47,442 nucleotides of DNA from Sphingobium sp. (GTDB lineage: Bacteria; Pseudomonadota; Alphaproteobacteria; Sphingomonadales; Sphingomonadaceae). The position numbers were made by a program, and so were the translations under genes. Under the pieces are notes generated by a model that was given only the letters and a program-made list of their open reading frames with translations, did no database searches and was not told where the DNA came from. This document shows positions 1 through 6,933 of this stretch, piece after piece. Position 1 is the first letter of the stretch. Every line of letters starts with the position of its first letter. Location: contig NZ_QFOA01000019.1 in NCBI RefSeq assembly GCF_003248505.1, forward strand, positions 1 through 47,442. The letters are read 5' to 3'.

Positions 1-4
1 GGGA

Positions 5-100
5 GCGACATCATCTCGGAATCAGGGGGCGAGTAATTCTCGGAACAGGGGGGCGGCATCATTTCGGAATGAGGGGGCGGCTTCCCTCGGAATCAGCAAG
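5..100. repeat. Tandem 24-bp imperfect repeats, IS21-family-like element end
   Basis: Four imperfect units share the core TCGGAA, starting at 16, 40, 64 and 87, so the period is 24, 24 and 23 bases. The first three units end in a GGGGGCG run. Multiple short terminal repeats of this kind are known at the ends of IS21-family elements, where the IstA transposase binds. The element itself would lie to the left of the window. The array stops abruptly at about 100, where coding-like sequence in another frame begins. The family assignment rests on resemblance only. Confidence 0.6.
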
Positions 101-277
101 CGAGAGCCAGTTCGCGGATTTGCCGGACGCCTTGCGGGCAATGCCCGATCGCTGTTTGAGACGCTCGATCGTCACCTGCAGACGATTGCGGAGAATCGGC
201 AAGCCCATGCGCCCAAGGCGGAGGACCGTGCCACAGACCGGAACATTGAGGAGCGATCCTATGGTCACGATCGGTAA
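101..277 (+). pseudogene. 3' remnant of a truncated ORF, possibly a conjugation gene
   Basis: Directly after the repeat array an open frame runs for about 58 codons and stops with TAA at 275-277, overlapping the start of the transglycosylase gene by 17 bases. The peptide is charged and helical in character (segments such as SLFETLDRHLQTIAENRQ). No start codon with a ribosome site is visible, so this looks like the C-terminus of a gene whose front was removed by the insertion at the left edge. A relaxase-type gene is a guess from context, because relaxase and transglycosylase genes often adjoin in mobile elements. Confidence 0.4.
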
Positions 278-803
278 GAGGATAGCCGTCCTGATGGTGC
301 TGATCATCTGGCAATCGGATGGTCTTGCAGCAACGTCCGGTCATGATGCGGCCGATGAACGGAGGGTAGCCCATTGCATCAGGCAAGCAGCCGGTGGACA
401 GAAGTGGCTCGAAGTGACCTTGTGGGGACTGCGCGACCAGGAAGGAGGGTGGATCGGCGCGGCGGTGCCGAATCGCAACGGTAGCCACGACCTGGGACCT
501 CTCCAGATCAACAGCTGGTGGGTGCCAAAAATCGCTGAGATGTTGAAACGTCCGCCGCAAGACGTTCGCCACTGGCTGCGCTATGATCCATGTTTCAACG
601 CCAACGCGGCTCGATGGATTTTTGTCGCCGGCCTTGCGTCCACTGGCAGCTTTTGGAAAGCCGTTGGTGTCTATCACAGTCCGAGCTCTGATCGACAGAA
701 GCGATATGCGCACAGTGTTGCGGAGCATCTGAAGCGCCGGTTCGGCGAGGCGATTTTCTCTCCTGTCCAGAGCGACCAGCAGCGATCGCAGAATCATTCC
801 TGA
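261..803 (+). CDS. Lytic transglycosylase, VirB1/TrbN type, exported
   Basis: This 180-aa protein starts with a signal peptide (hydrophobic core IAVLMVLIIW, then A-rich cleavage region). Lysozyme-like (SLT) features follow: the segment LWGLRDQEGGW carries the candidate catalytic Glu, and the NRNGSHDLGPLQINSWW segment is typical of the GxxQI region of these enzymes. A second half AVGVYHSPSSDRQKRYAHSV matches the usual A-x-x-Y-H end of the fold. The start at 261 is chosen for the GAGGAG at 248-253 and for the signal peptide. Such enzymes open peptidoglycan for type IV secretion or conjugation machines. No other transfer genes are in view, so it is probably an orphan of a broken conjugation module. 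Confidence 0.75.
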   Translation: MVTIGKRIAVLMVLIIWQSDGLAATSGHDAADERRVAHCIRQAAGGQKWLEVTLWGLRDQEGGWIGAAVPNRNGSHDLGPLQINSWWVPKIAEMLKRPPQDVRHWLRYDPCFNANAARWIFVAGLASTGSFWKAVGVYHSPSSDRQKRYAHSVAEHLKRRFGEAIFSPVQSDQQRSQNHS

Positions 804-820
804 AATATGGGATTACTCAA

Positions 821-1009
821 ATGGCCCGTTCCAATGGGCAGACTGATGATTTCCAGTCAGGCCTTCTGCGCCGCGACGCCTGGACGCAAACATTGCCGGA
901 GGTCGCACAAGCCACGGGATGCCGAGAGCGCTCAGCTTTTCAGCCTCCCAAGCGCGAAACTCCGAAAGCCGTCGAAACTCTCGCCCGCTCGCCCGAATGC
1001 ATCACATAA
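821..1009 (+). CDS. Small ORF of unknown function, possibly a truncated gene
   Basis: A 62-codon frame follows the transglycosylase by 17 bases on the same strand. The last 78 bases overlap the convergent TIR-like gene, so the C-terminal third may simply be a shadow of that gene. The N-terminal 35 residues (MARSNGQTDDFQSGLLRR...) are plausible for a real protein, and GGGAT lies about 9 bases upstream. I do not recognise a family. It may be the 5' part of a transfer gene cut by the acquisition of the gene on the other strand, or it may not be expressed. Confidence 0.22.
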   Translation: MARSNGQTDDFQSGLLRRDAWTQTLPEVAQATGCRERSAFQPPKRETPKAVETLARSPECIT

Positions 1010-2161
1010 CATGCGATAAAACTGCCACATCTCCTCAATAGTGTCCTCGTCAGATCCTGTATGAAATTGACGAGTGACGGTTTCTTCCGCTGAGATCGGG
1101 CTTCGCCCCCTCCGTTCATCGAGCCGCCATTTCACATTTGTCAGAGGTCCAAAGCCCAGCTGGACAAGATATGGACCTCTGCTTCCCCATGACCGGAGGT
1201 GGTCCTGGTTTGCCTTGAGAAATCGGAACCAGCGATCCAGCAAATCCTCCGGCACAATATATTTCGCGTCTCCCTCGCCATGCGAAGCAGAGGAGTCAAA
1301 CCCCCATATCTCGCCATCGGATGGAAACCATGCAGTGCCGGTGCGAATGCGCTTCTCGACATGGCTGCCTGACCAGGTGAAGGCGGCGCCTGTGATGCGT
1401 CCGTCACTCCTGGTTGTTGGTCTTCCGAGCGTCATTGTCTCTGGCAAATCACTGGCGGTTACGTGCTTCGGCCAGGTTGCAGGGAGTATCCGCATCCAGG
1501 ATTTTGGAGCGGCATCGACCCGCCAATCCTGCGTTTCGCCCTCGACGATGATCGGCAACAACTTCGTTCGATCGAACCACAGCCCAGGCATCCCTATGCT
1601 CTGGCGGCTCCAACTCAATGCAGGCAATTCTGGGCGTTTCAGGTTAAGAGATATTGCAGCGCGAAGATCGGTTGCGAGACCCTTTCGTGCCGCATCAAGC
1701 TCTTGCCTAGAGCAGCCTTCTGCTGCCCGGTAGGCAATCGGGGCCCGGCGATGCGCAACATCAAAGGGAAGATCTGTCGGCTGCGTCCCCCTATGTGCAG
1801 CGTTCCAAACCAAGATCAATGGATCGTAACCCAGGACGTGTTTCGCATAGCCCAATTCGATCAGGACGTTCGGATTCGCCACCCACTTGCGCTTCCCTCC
1901 CTTTTCCTTGGGTGGGCGACTTGCAATCGGTGTCAGATCGGCAATGAACATGGAGCAGCGATCGATTTTCTTGAAAATCGTTTCGGCGATCGCAGCCAGA
2001 CCGGGTACGTCCTTTGTGTCGTGGTCAATTTGCGGCCGCTCATCGAAACTGGCATCCGTTGCCAGTTGCTTAAGCGCCTCCTCGATCGCGCTCTTGATAA
2101 GGTGGCGACCCGTGCGGGGGTCATGGTCAGATTGCCAGGCCCAGAATATCGTCGTCGCCAT
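932..2161 (-). CDS. TIR-like domain protein, putative anti-phage effector
   Basis: This 409-aa protein has an N-terminal domain of about 125 residues with a flavodoxin/TIR-type pattern: strand and turn IFWAWQSDHD (5-14), the motif DTKDVPGLAAIAETIF (48-63), strand MFIADLTP, then NPNVLIELGYA (96-106) with Glu102 in the position used as catalytic Glu in bacterial TIR domains, and strand LILVWN. In the CAP12/Pycsar-type TIR family a NVxxELG motif plays this role. The remaining 280 residues contain no motif I recognise and could be a sensor or second effector. TIR proteins of this type degrade NAD+ or bind nucleotides in anti-phage systems; that role here is inference. It stands alone on its strand, divergent from the UPF0489 gene. 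Confidence 0.6.
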   Translation of the reverse strand: MATTIFWAWQSDHDPRTGRHLIKSAIEEALKQLATDASFDERPQIDHDTKDVPGLAAIAETIFKKIDRCSMFIADLTPIASRPPKEKGGKRKWVANPNVLIELGYAKHVLGYDPLILVWNAAHRGTQPTDLPFDVAHRRAPIAYRAAEGCSRQELDAARKGLATDLRAAISLNLKRPELPALSWSRQSIGMPGLWFDRTKLLPIIVEGETQDWRVDAAPKSWMRILPATWPKHVTASDLPETMTLGRPTTRSDGRITGAAFTWSGSHVEKRIRTGTAWFPSDGEIWGFDSSASHGEGDAKYIVPEDLLDRWFRFLKANQDHLRSWGSRGPYLVQLGFGPLTNVKWRLDERRGRSPISAEETVTRQFHTGSDEDTIEEMWQFYRMLCDAFGRAGESFDGFRSFALGRLKS

Positions 2162-2382
2162 CGCTGTGGCGCCTCCCTTAACGTCTTCATTTCATTGCGT
2201 CTGCGTTCCCTTTTGCTGTCCCGCGGCAAGGCATTGCAACAGGAATGTTCTTTGCTCGGTGCGCATTGGGAGTTTGGCGAGGTTAGTCGCGTTCTCGGCT
2301 GAAAAAAGGCGCGCCTCTATGCTTGGGGCGCCTCTGGCCATGTGCGCTTATGAACCCTATCGAGGCGACCAGGAGGCGCTTG

Positions 2383-3132
2383 ATGACTGGAGAATGGATC
2401 GTACCCTTTGCCGGCAGAAACAGGACGGGGGTCTATCGGCAAAATTTCCTTTGGCGGTCGGGTAACCTCTTCGTCATGGACAATCACCGGGCAGCGGCCT
2501 GGTGCTGGAGCCAATGCGTCGATGCGCGAGAGGACCATGGACTGATCCATATCGATCGTCACAATGACACACTCCAGTCGCAGCTGGAAACCTGGCTGTC
2601 TCTGCTTCCTGCCGGTATCCCGCAGACAATTGAGGAGTATCTCTCGATGTCGCAGGATCTCGATATAGCTGGCAAGGCACCGGTATTCCGATGGGACAAT
2701 TATCTCTCGATTTACCTCGCCCTTGCTGGGCAGCGGGTTACGGACTGCTATTTTGCAACCCATGGCGAAGGGGACCGGCCAAATCACCCGGCTGTCATCG
2801 ATCTGACGCCCGCTGAACTCCCTGAACGGCTGTCCGGCGATATTTCGAGGCAAGGTTGCCCCTTCATCCTCAACCTCGATCTCGATTATTTTTTTGGTCC
2901 AGATGCGGCCACGCATGGGGACCGGGCACTGCGCATTCTCGATGACAGCTATTTCGACCGGGTGGGCGAAGGCATCGCTGCCCTTGATAGGGCCGGCAAA
3001 TTGCGGGTGATCACGATCGCACTCACCGCTACTGACGATCTCACTGACGGTTGGGGGCCGGCCGAGGCTCTGGCAACCCGTATCTGCGCCAGCCTCGGCC
3101 ACCAATTCGCGCTTTCGCCCGTCTCCGATTGA
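2383..3132 (+). CDS. UPF0489 family protein, arginase-like fold
   Basis: The 249-aa product matches the UPF0489 family (C5orf22-like). Landmarks are the N-terminal FLWRSGNLFVMDNHRAAAW, the metal-type motif HIDRHND (56-62) and NLDLDYFF (164-171); together they supply the Asp/His pattern of ureohydrolases such as arginase (DxHxD and DxD). At least one family member, OspR, is known to convert Arg to ornithine in a ribosomal peptide. The start at 2383 is set by AGGAGG at 2371-2376 with six bases of spacing; an ATG at 2350 in frame lacks such a site. It is divergent from the TIR-like gene and followed by an Arg-rich small ORF on the other strand. The substrate is unknown. Confidence 0.72.
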   Translation: MTGEWIVPFAGRNRTGVYRQNFLWRSGNLFVMDNHRAAAWCWSQCVDAREDHGLIHIDRHNDTLQSQLETWLSLLPAGIPQTIEEYLSMSQDLDIAGKAPVFRWDNYLSIYLALAGQRVTDCYFATHGEGDRPNHPAVIDLTPAELPERLSGDISRQGCPFILNLDLDYFFGPDAATHGDRALRILDDSYFDRVGEGIAALDRAGKLRVITIALTATDDLTDGWGPAEALATRICASLGHQFALSPVSD

Positions 3133-3231
3133 GAGCCAGTTGCGCTAGATAGCTTAACGTCGATTTGCCGGCCGTTGGCCCATTTTCGATCTGCGTGGCG
3201 CCTGCGGATCTGCTGGCGAAACGATGGGAGA

Positions 3232-3423
3232 TTAGCTGTTGGAGTGACGGCCAGAATTACGAGGTGCGACCGCATCGGCAGACGCATCGAGGTCCGCAGC
3301 CAATTGCTCCAATGCACGACGGGCCCCTAGTCGCATGAGGCCATCGCCTTGTGTTCCAGAGGCGCCTCGCTGCGCGCGCTGACGCGCGAGATTGGCGACT
3401 GTCCGAAGAGTCTGCGGGTCCAT
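3232..3423 (-). CDS. Small Arg/Ala-rich protein, unknown
   Basis: A 63-aa ORF ends 100 bases past the end of the UPF0489 gene on the opposite strand. The peptide has nine Arg residues and an amphipathic helix-like middle (GARRALEQLAADLDASADA). A purine-rich GGGACG lies next to the ATG on the minus strand. There is no match to a family I know. Composition and lack of disruption make expression plausible but not certain. Its closeness to an arginase-like gene makes a substrate role conceivable; that is speculation. Confidence 0.4.
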   Translation of the reverse strand: MDPQTLRTVANLARQRAQRGASGTQGDGLMRLGARRALEQLAADLDASADAVAPRNSGRHSNS

Positions 3424-3714
3424 CGTCCCAGCCTAATCTCAAGGCGCGGTTAAAGCCAGCGGTCGCTTGATGTCTGGGGTTTCCTGAACATCAGAGCCAG
3501 AACTTAGCATGTGCCGTGGGCATAGAAGCGGACTTTCGCATAATGCGAGCTTGGGTCGAAAACCGGTCTGATGGATGATAGGGTGGTCAGGCGCTGCGCG
3601 AAGCATCACGGTCGCAACACCCCGGCCTCGATGGTTGAACCGCTCGGCCTGCTGTTCGTTGACAGCCTCATGCGATAGGCGCATTGACGATATGGTCAAT
3701 AGGATCGAACGCAG
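3424..3714. other. Intergenic stretch without a supported gene
   Basis: About 290 bases separate two small genes. A minus-strand frame (3439-3720) is open but has low-complexity, non-family sequence, and the plus strand is interrupted by several stops (for example near 3673, 3679 and 3697). The lower G+C than in the core region fits acquired DNA. The last bases carry AGGA at 3701-3704, the likely ribosome site of the next gene. I see no RNA gene or repeat here. Confidence 0.4.
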
Positions 3715-3894
3715 ATGCAACTTGGTGATCGCAATGTTGTGATACTTGGCCTGCTCAAGCAGCGGACCGAGCGCAATACCGTTTCTCGCAAGAAGGCACG
3801 AGAGGCGTTAATTTCCGACGGGATCTACACCGCCAAGGGCAAGCTCCGCAAAGAATATGGCGGCAAGGGCAAAAAGGCCAAGTCCGTCGCTTGA
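3715..3894 (+). CDS. 59-aa protein coupled to the ADP-ribosyltransferase-like gene
   Basis: The frame runs ATG 3715 to TGA 3892-3894 and encodes 59 residues ending in a Lys/Gly-rich tail (KEYGGKGKKAKSVA). AGGA at 3701-3704 lies 10 bases ahead of the ATG. Its stop overlaps the TTG start of the next gene in a TTGA arrangement, a sign of translational coupling. Small upstream partner genes in this layout are typical of antitoxins or of regulatory subunits, but no known antitoxin domain is visible. It is identified mainly by its coupling to the neighbour and its coherent sequence. Confidence 0.55.
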   Translation: MQLGDRNVVILGLLKQRTERNTVSRKKAREALISDGIYTAKGKLRKEYGGKGKKAKSVA

Positions 3895-4490
3895 GCCGCC
3901 TGCGGCCGTCCTTCGTCCTGGGATATCATGGCTGCGACGCGGCCATTGCCGATGAGCTGCTTAAAGGTAAGACCAGCCTCATTCACAGCGAGAAAGAATA
4001 TGACTGGCTCGGGCCTGGTGCATATTTCTGGGAGGCTGATCCCCAGCGGGCACGAGAATGGGCAGACGAGAGAGCGGCCCGCAAGAAGGGAATGAAGGCT
4101 GCTGTCATTGGGGCGGTCATCGATCTTCGAAATTGTCTCGACCTTACCGTGCGCGAGAATATTGCGCTGGTTCAGGGCGCCCATGAGAGCTTCGTCAAGG
4201 AGCAGGAGGCGGCCGGACTCGAACTTCCTGAAAATCTGAGCCCCAAGGGTACCCGTAAGAAAGATCGTCTTCTGCGCTACCTGGACTGCGCCGTCATCAA
4301 GCATCTTCACAGCACAATGGACAGCGCGCCTGCGGGCATGGGAGTGGAGCCCTTCGACACAGTTCGGGGTATGTTTGTCGAGGGTGAACCAATTTACGAG
4401 GGGTGTGGCTTCAACATCAACACCCACACGCAGATTGCGGTTCGCAACGACGCCTGCATCATTGGGATATTCCTGCCCAGAGACGTCTGA
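3891..4490 (+). CDS. ADP-ribosyltransferase-like (PARP/DUF3990-type) protein
   Basis: This 199-aa protein opens with VLGYHGCD, followed by EYDWLGPGAYFWEADPQRAREWA (about 38-60). That combination, HG near the N-terminus and then a G-x-YFWE block with an aromatic-rich ART core, fits small bacterial PARP-like or DUF3990-type proteins. The C-terminal VRGMFVEG and HTQIAVRNDACIIGIF blocks are also conserved in this hypothetical family. The start is TTG at 3891, overlapping the stop of the 59-aa gene. ART-fold proteins of this size are often toxins that modify a host target with NAD+. With the upstream small gene it forms a plausible toxin-antitoxin or defence pair; activity is not shown. Confidence 0.6.
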   Translation: MSRLRPSFVLGYHGCDAAIADELLKGKTSLIHSEKEYDWLGPGAYFWEADPQRAREWADERAARKKGMKAAVIGAVIDLRNCLDLTVRENIALVQGAHESFVKEQEAAGLELPENLSPKGTRKKDRLLRYLDCAVIKHLHSTMDSAPAGMGVEPFDTVRGMFVEGEPIYEGCGFNINTHTQIAVRNDACIIGIFLPRDV

Positions 4491-4581
4491 ATGTCCAGGG
4501 TTCACCTGGGGAAGGTTCGGTGCGGATTCATAGGCTGGTTGAGCCTACTGCTTCACGGCTGCCGACTGAAGGAAGGCCCCT

Positions 4582-5778
4582 TCAATCCGGCAAACTGTTG
4601 CTGCCAAGCCAGTTGTCGAGGCGCTCGCTCTCTGACCTGATGCCGTCAATCAGGATGCGAACCGATCGCCCTCCATCTATGTAGATGGGCTGGGTCTCCA
4701 ATGCCCGAACCGAGAGGGCGATCTCGCGGAGAGCCTGAACCCTGTCCTGGGCGCCAAGGCCTACACCCAGCGATGCGCAGCGGAGAAGTTCCATGCCCCG
4801 CCTTCCTGCCTCACGTTTCACATCCTCGAAGGACATGTCGAGATCGCTCGTGGCCAGCCGCAGAGCAAGCCCGGCAAGTTGCTTGGCTGACGATTGAACC
4901 AGGGCCTGCACCTGCGCGATCGTGTCGTCACCAAAAGTCTCTGGCGGCGCCCATTTTGACCTGATGTACGACACGAGCCGGTCGATCTCGTCCATGGCGC
5001 CATAGATCTCAGCGCCGGGCCCGCTGAGGACCGGCCTTTCCCGCGCGAGAGTTTCGAGCGCCTGCGCCATCTTTTCGAGCGGCGGTTCGGTCTCGGCGAG
5101 GCTGGCCGGCGCGGTTGCGCTGATTGATCGTGCCCTGTCAGCAAGATCGCCCGCGTCGTGACGCAGGCTTTGCGCCCATGGATTGATGCGACGTGCTCGT
5201 TTGTCGGCCATCATGACATCGACATCGATAAGAAAGGTGGCGAGGTCGCCCCGATAGCGCGACTCGGCGCTAGGCCTGCTCTGCTTGTCCCACTCTCGCA
5301 CATGAGCAATCACCTCATCCGGCGTCATCGGCCGCGTTGCCGTCATCTGGCGGAGGTAAGGAATATCCTTTGAATAATAGATCGGCTGCTTGCCCTTGGG
5401 TACGTCGAGTATGGCAACGATTCGCTCTCCTGCAGCGGCAAAGGAAAGGCGGACATGGACCAGTGGTAGGACCGTCTTGACGATACCTTCGATGCGGCTT
5501 CTGATCCGGTTGCGCCCGTCATGGGTGTCGCAATCCTCGATCCCGACAATCGCGCCATCATCCTCGACGCCCAGAAAGATGCGCCCGGCGCGACTCGTCG
5601 CAAACCCTGCGATTTCCTTGGCAAGTGAGGATGCCTGTTCCGGCAGGCCGCGCTTGAACTCGGCTGTATCGCTCTCGCCACGATCGGCCAACTCTGCAAG
5701 CTGGGCCGAAAGCTCAGCATCGATCCATCGAAGATTCTCCGGAACATCGTCGAACGGCGCGGGATCGGTGGCTGTCAT
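4582..5778 (-). CDS. AlbA_2/Schlafen-type putative DNA-binding protein
   Basis: This 398-aa protein has an N-terminal AlbA_2 (PF04326, formerly divergent AAA-4) domain. The diagnostic run is ESDTAEFKRG (about 33-42), then LAKEIAGFATSRAGRIFLGVEDDGAIVGIED, a match to the E-x-K ... AFaN..GG.i..GV.D.G.i.G pattern. The domain ends near residue 175. The C-terminal 220 residues are helical and unlike any family I recognise. The start at 5778 is preferred over an upstream frame extension because MTATDPAP follows a purine-rich site. AlbA_2 proteins occur in transcription regulation and in phage-defence loci. The gene is convergent with the ART-like gene and divergent from the IHF gene. Confidence 0.65.
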   Translation of the reverse strand: MTATDPAPFDDVPENLRWIDAELSAQLAELADRGESDTAEFKRGLPEQASSLAKEIAGFATSRAGRIFLGVEDDGAIVGIEDCDTHDGRNRIRSRIEGIVKTVLPLVHVRLSFAAAGERIVAILDVPKGKQPIYYSKDIPYLRQMTATRPMTPDEVIAHVREWDKQSRPSAESRYRGDLATFLIDVDVMMADKRARRINPWAQSLRHDAGDLADRARSISATAPASLAETEPPLEKMAQALETLARERPVLSGPGAEIYGAMDEIDRLVSYIRSKWAPPETFGDDTIAQVQALVQSSAKQLAGLALRLATSDLDMSFEDVKREAGRRGMELLRCASLGVGLGAQDRVQALREIALSVRALETQPIYIDGGRSVRILIDGIRSESERLDNWLGSNSLPD

Positions 5779-5945
5779 GTTCTTGAGATTGACTGTAATC
5801 TGATGATAATTGCAAGGGCTGCATCGCCTGGTAAATCGCAGCGCGCGCGTTGCTGCCAAGTAAAATGACGGGCCCCACGAAAAGCCTCTTCTGCGCCTTT
5901 TGCGATTTGTGCATGTAAGTGCAGAGAGCCGGGTAGGGGGAATTG

Positions 5946-6242
5946 ATGGTTCGATCGGAATTGATCACGCGTATTTCAGAAGAGTATCCAGATTTGTCTG
6001 CGGCGGACGCCGAAACGATCGTGGAGACATTCTTCGGTTCGATTGCCGAGCAACTTCGGTCGGGCGGCAGAGTCGAACTGCGTGGGTTCGGCGCTTTTTC
6101 GGTCAGAGCCTATGAGGCCCGCAACGGCCGTAACCCGCGTACCGGCGCGGCGGTCCCCGTTGAACCCAAATCGAGAGTGCATTTCAAGCCAGGCAAGGCC
6201 ATGCTCGAAAGACTGAACCCCAGGGCGCCGCTCGAAAGCTAG
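5946..6242 (+). CDS. ihfB: Integration host factor beta subunit paralogue
   Basis: This 98-aa protein shows the full HU/IHF fold: N-terminal MVRSELITRI, the RVELRGFGAFSVRAYEARNGRNPRTG beta-arm block (Pro at the arm tip intercalates DNA) and HFKPGKAML near the C-terminus. The SEL start and GRNPRTG favour IhfB over HU or IhfA. The start at 5946 follows a TAGGGGG purine tract at about 5934-5940. IHF bends DNA during recombination, replication and transcription. Placement among accessory genes, far from the usual rpsA neighbourhood, suggests an extra or element-borne copy, but the chromosomal copy cannot be checked here. Confidence 0.85.
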   Translation: MVRSELITRISEEYPDLSAADAETIVETFFGSIAEQLRSGGRVELRGFGAFSVRAYEARNGRNPRTGAAVPVEPKSRVHFKPGKAMLERLNPRAPLES

Positions 6243-6263
6243 GCGAGAGGGGACAGCAATGCG

Positions 6264-6452
6264 TCAGCCGTCAAACGAGCCGGGGAATTTGATGCGGCCC
6301 TGGCTGATCGCAACGCTGCTGAAAAACCCGTTACGCGCGGCAAGCTCGTCACGCGTCACTTTGCCGCTCCGCAGGTCAGCCTCGTCTTTGTCGCGTGCTC
6401 GCTGCTTCTCGCGAGCCCGTTCCGCAGGGTCATAGAATTGCGGCTCCTTCAT
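6264..6452 (-). CDS. Small charged protein, unknown
   Basis: A 62-aa ORF ends 22 bases past ihfB on the opposite strand. The sequence is highly charged and helical in the first 40 residues (YDPAERAREKQRARDKDEAD), followed by a glycine- and phenylalanine-containing tail. Such composition is common in small alphaproteobacterial proteins of unknown role. No strong Shine-Dalgarno site precedes the ATG. The coherent sequence argues that it is real; its function cannot be assigned. Confidence 0.5.
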   Translation of the reverse strand: MKEPQFYDPAERAREKQRARDKDEADLRSGKVTRDELAARNGFFSSVAISQGRIKFPGSFDG

Positions 6453-6933
6453 TTGTACAGGATATGGGTGCCTGAACCCTCGGTCAAGAAAGCCGCCTCA
6501 GTTATGCCGACCATGTTGGCCGCTCGATGCTCATGCGTTAATGTCCAGGGGCTTCCAGAGCGGCTTTCCAGTCAGGGGAAGCGGGCATGAACGGGGGCGA
6601 ATGGCCAACCAAACTCGCAACCTAGCTGATGTCTACCGATCAGGAGGGGTTGAAGGGGGGAGGAATTTGATATAGAAGGCTGATAAATAAGGAGAAAATT
6701 CTGTGCTGCGGAGTGGATTTTGGCTGCGGGCATAATTGCGGGTATATTCGCAGGTGCCGCAGAAAAAATCCTTTGTTTTCAATCGGATAGTCAATAATTT
6801 CGGTTGCTGCCGGGCCCACCATAATACTTTGCCATTCCGATAATCTCTCCGCAGGACATATTTGCGTTCAGCCGGATGACTGCCGTGCGGTTCGGCTGCT
6901 AGAGAGGTGCGCCATCAGATTGAGGACCAGGAC
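6453..6933. other. Non-coding stretch between accessory region and frmA
   Basis: About 480 bases carry no convincing gene; the one minus-strand frame (6640-6822) has no family resemblance. The middle (about 6640-6800) is richer in A+T than the surroundings and has purine tracts (GGGGGGAGG near 6655). This looks like the transition between acquired DNA and the conserved chromosome and must also hold the frmA promoter. I could not identify a clear operator or a FrmR-type regulator gene. Confidence 0.4.

Noticed and set aside
5..100. Possible CRISPR array from evenly spaced repeats
   Set aside because: Period of 24 with repeats joined directly, no spacers and degenerate units; it fits IS end repeats instead.
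3439..3720. 93-codon minus-strand ORF
   Set aside because: No ribosome site, no family resemblance and overlap with the start of the 59-aa gene.
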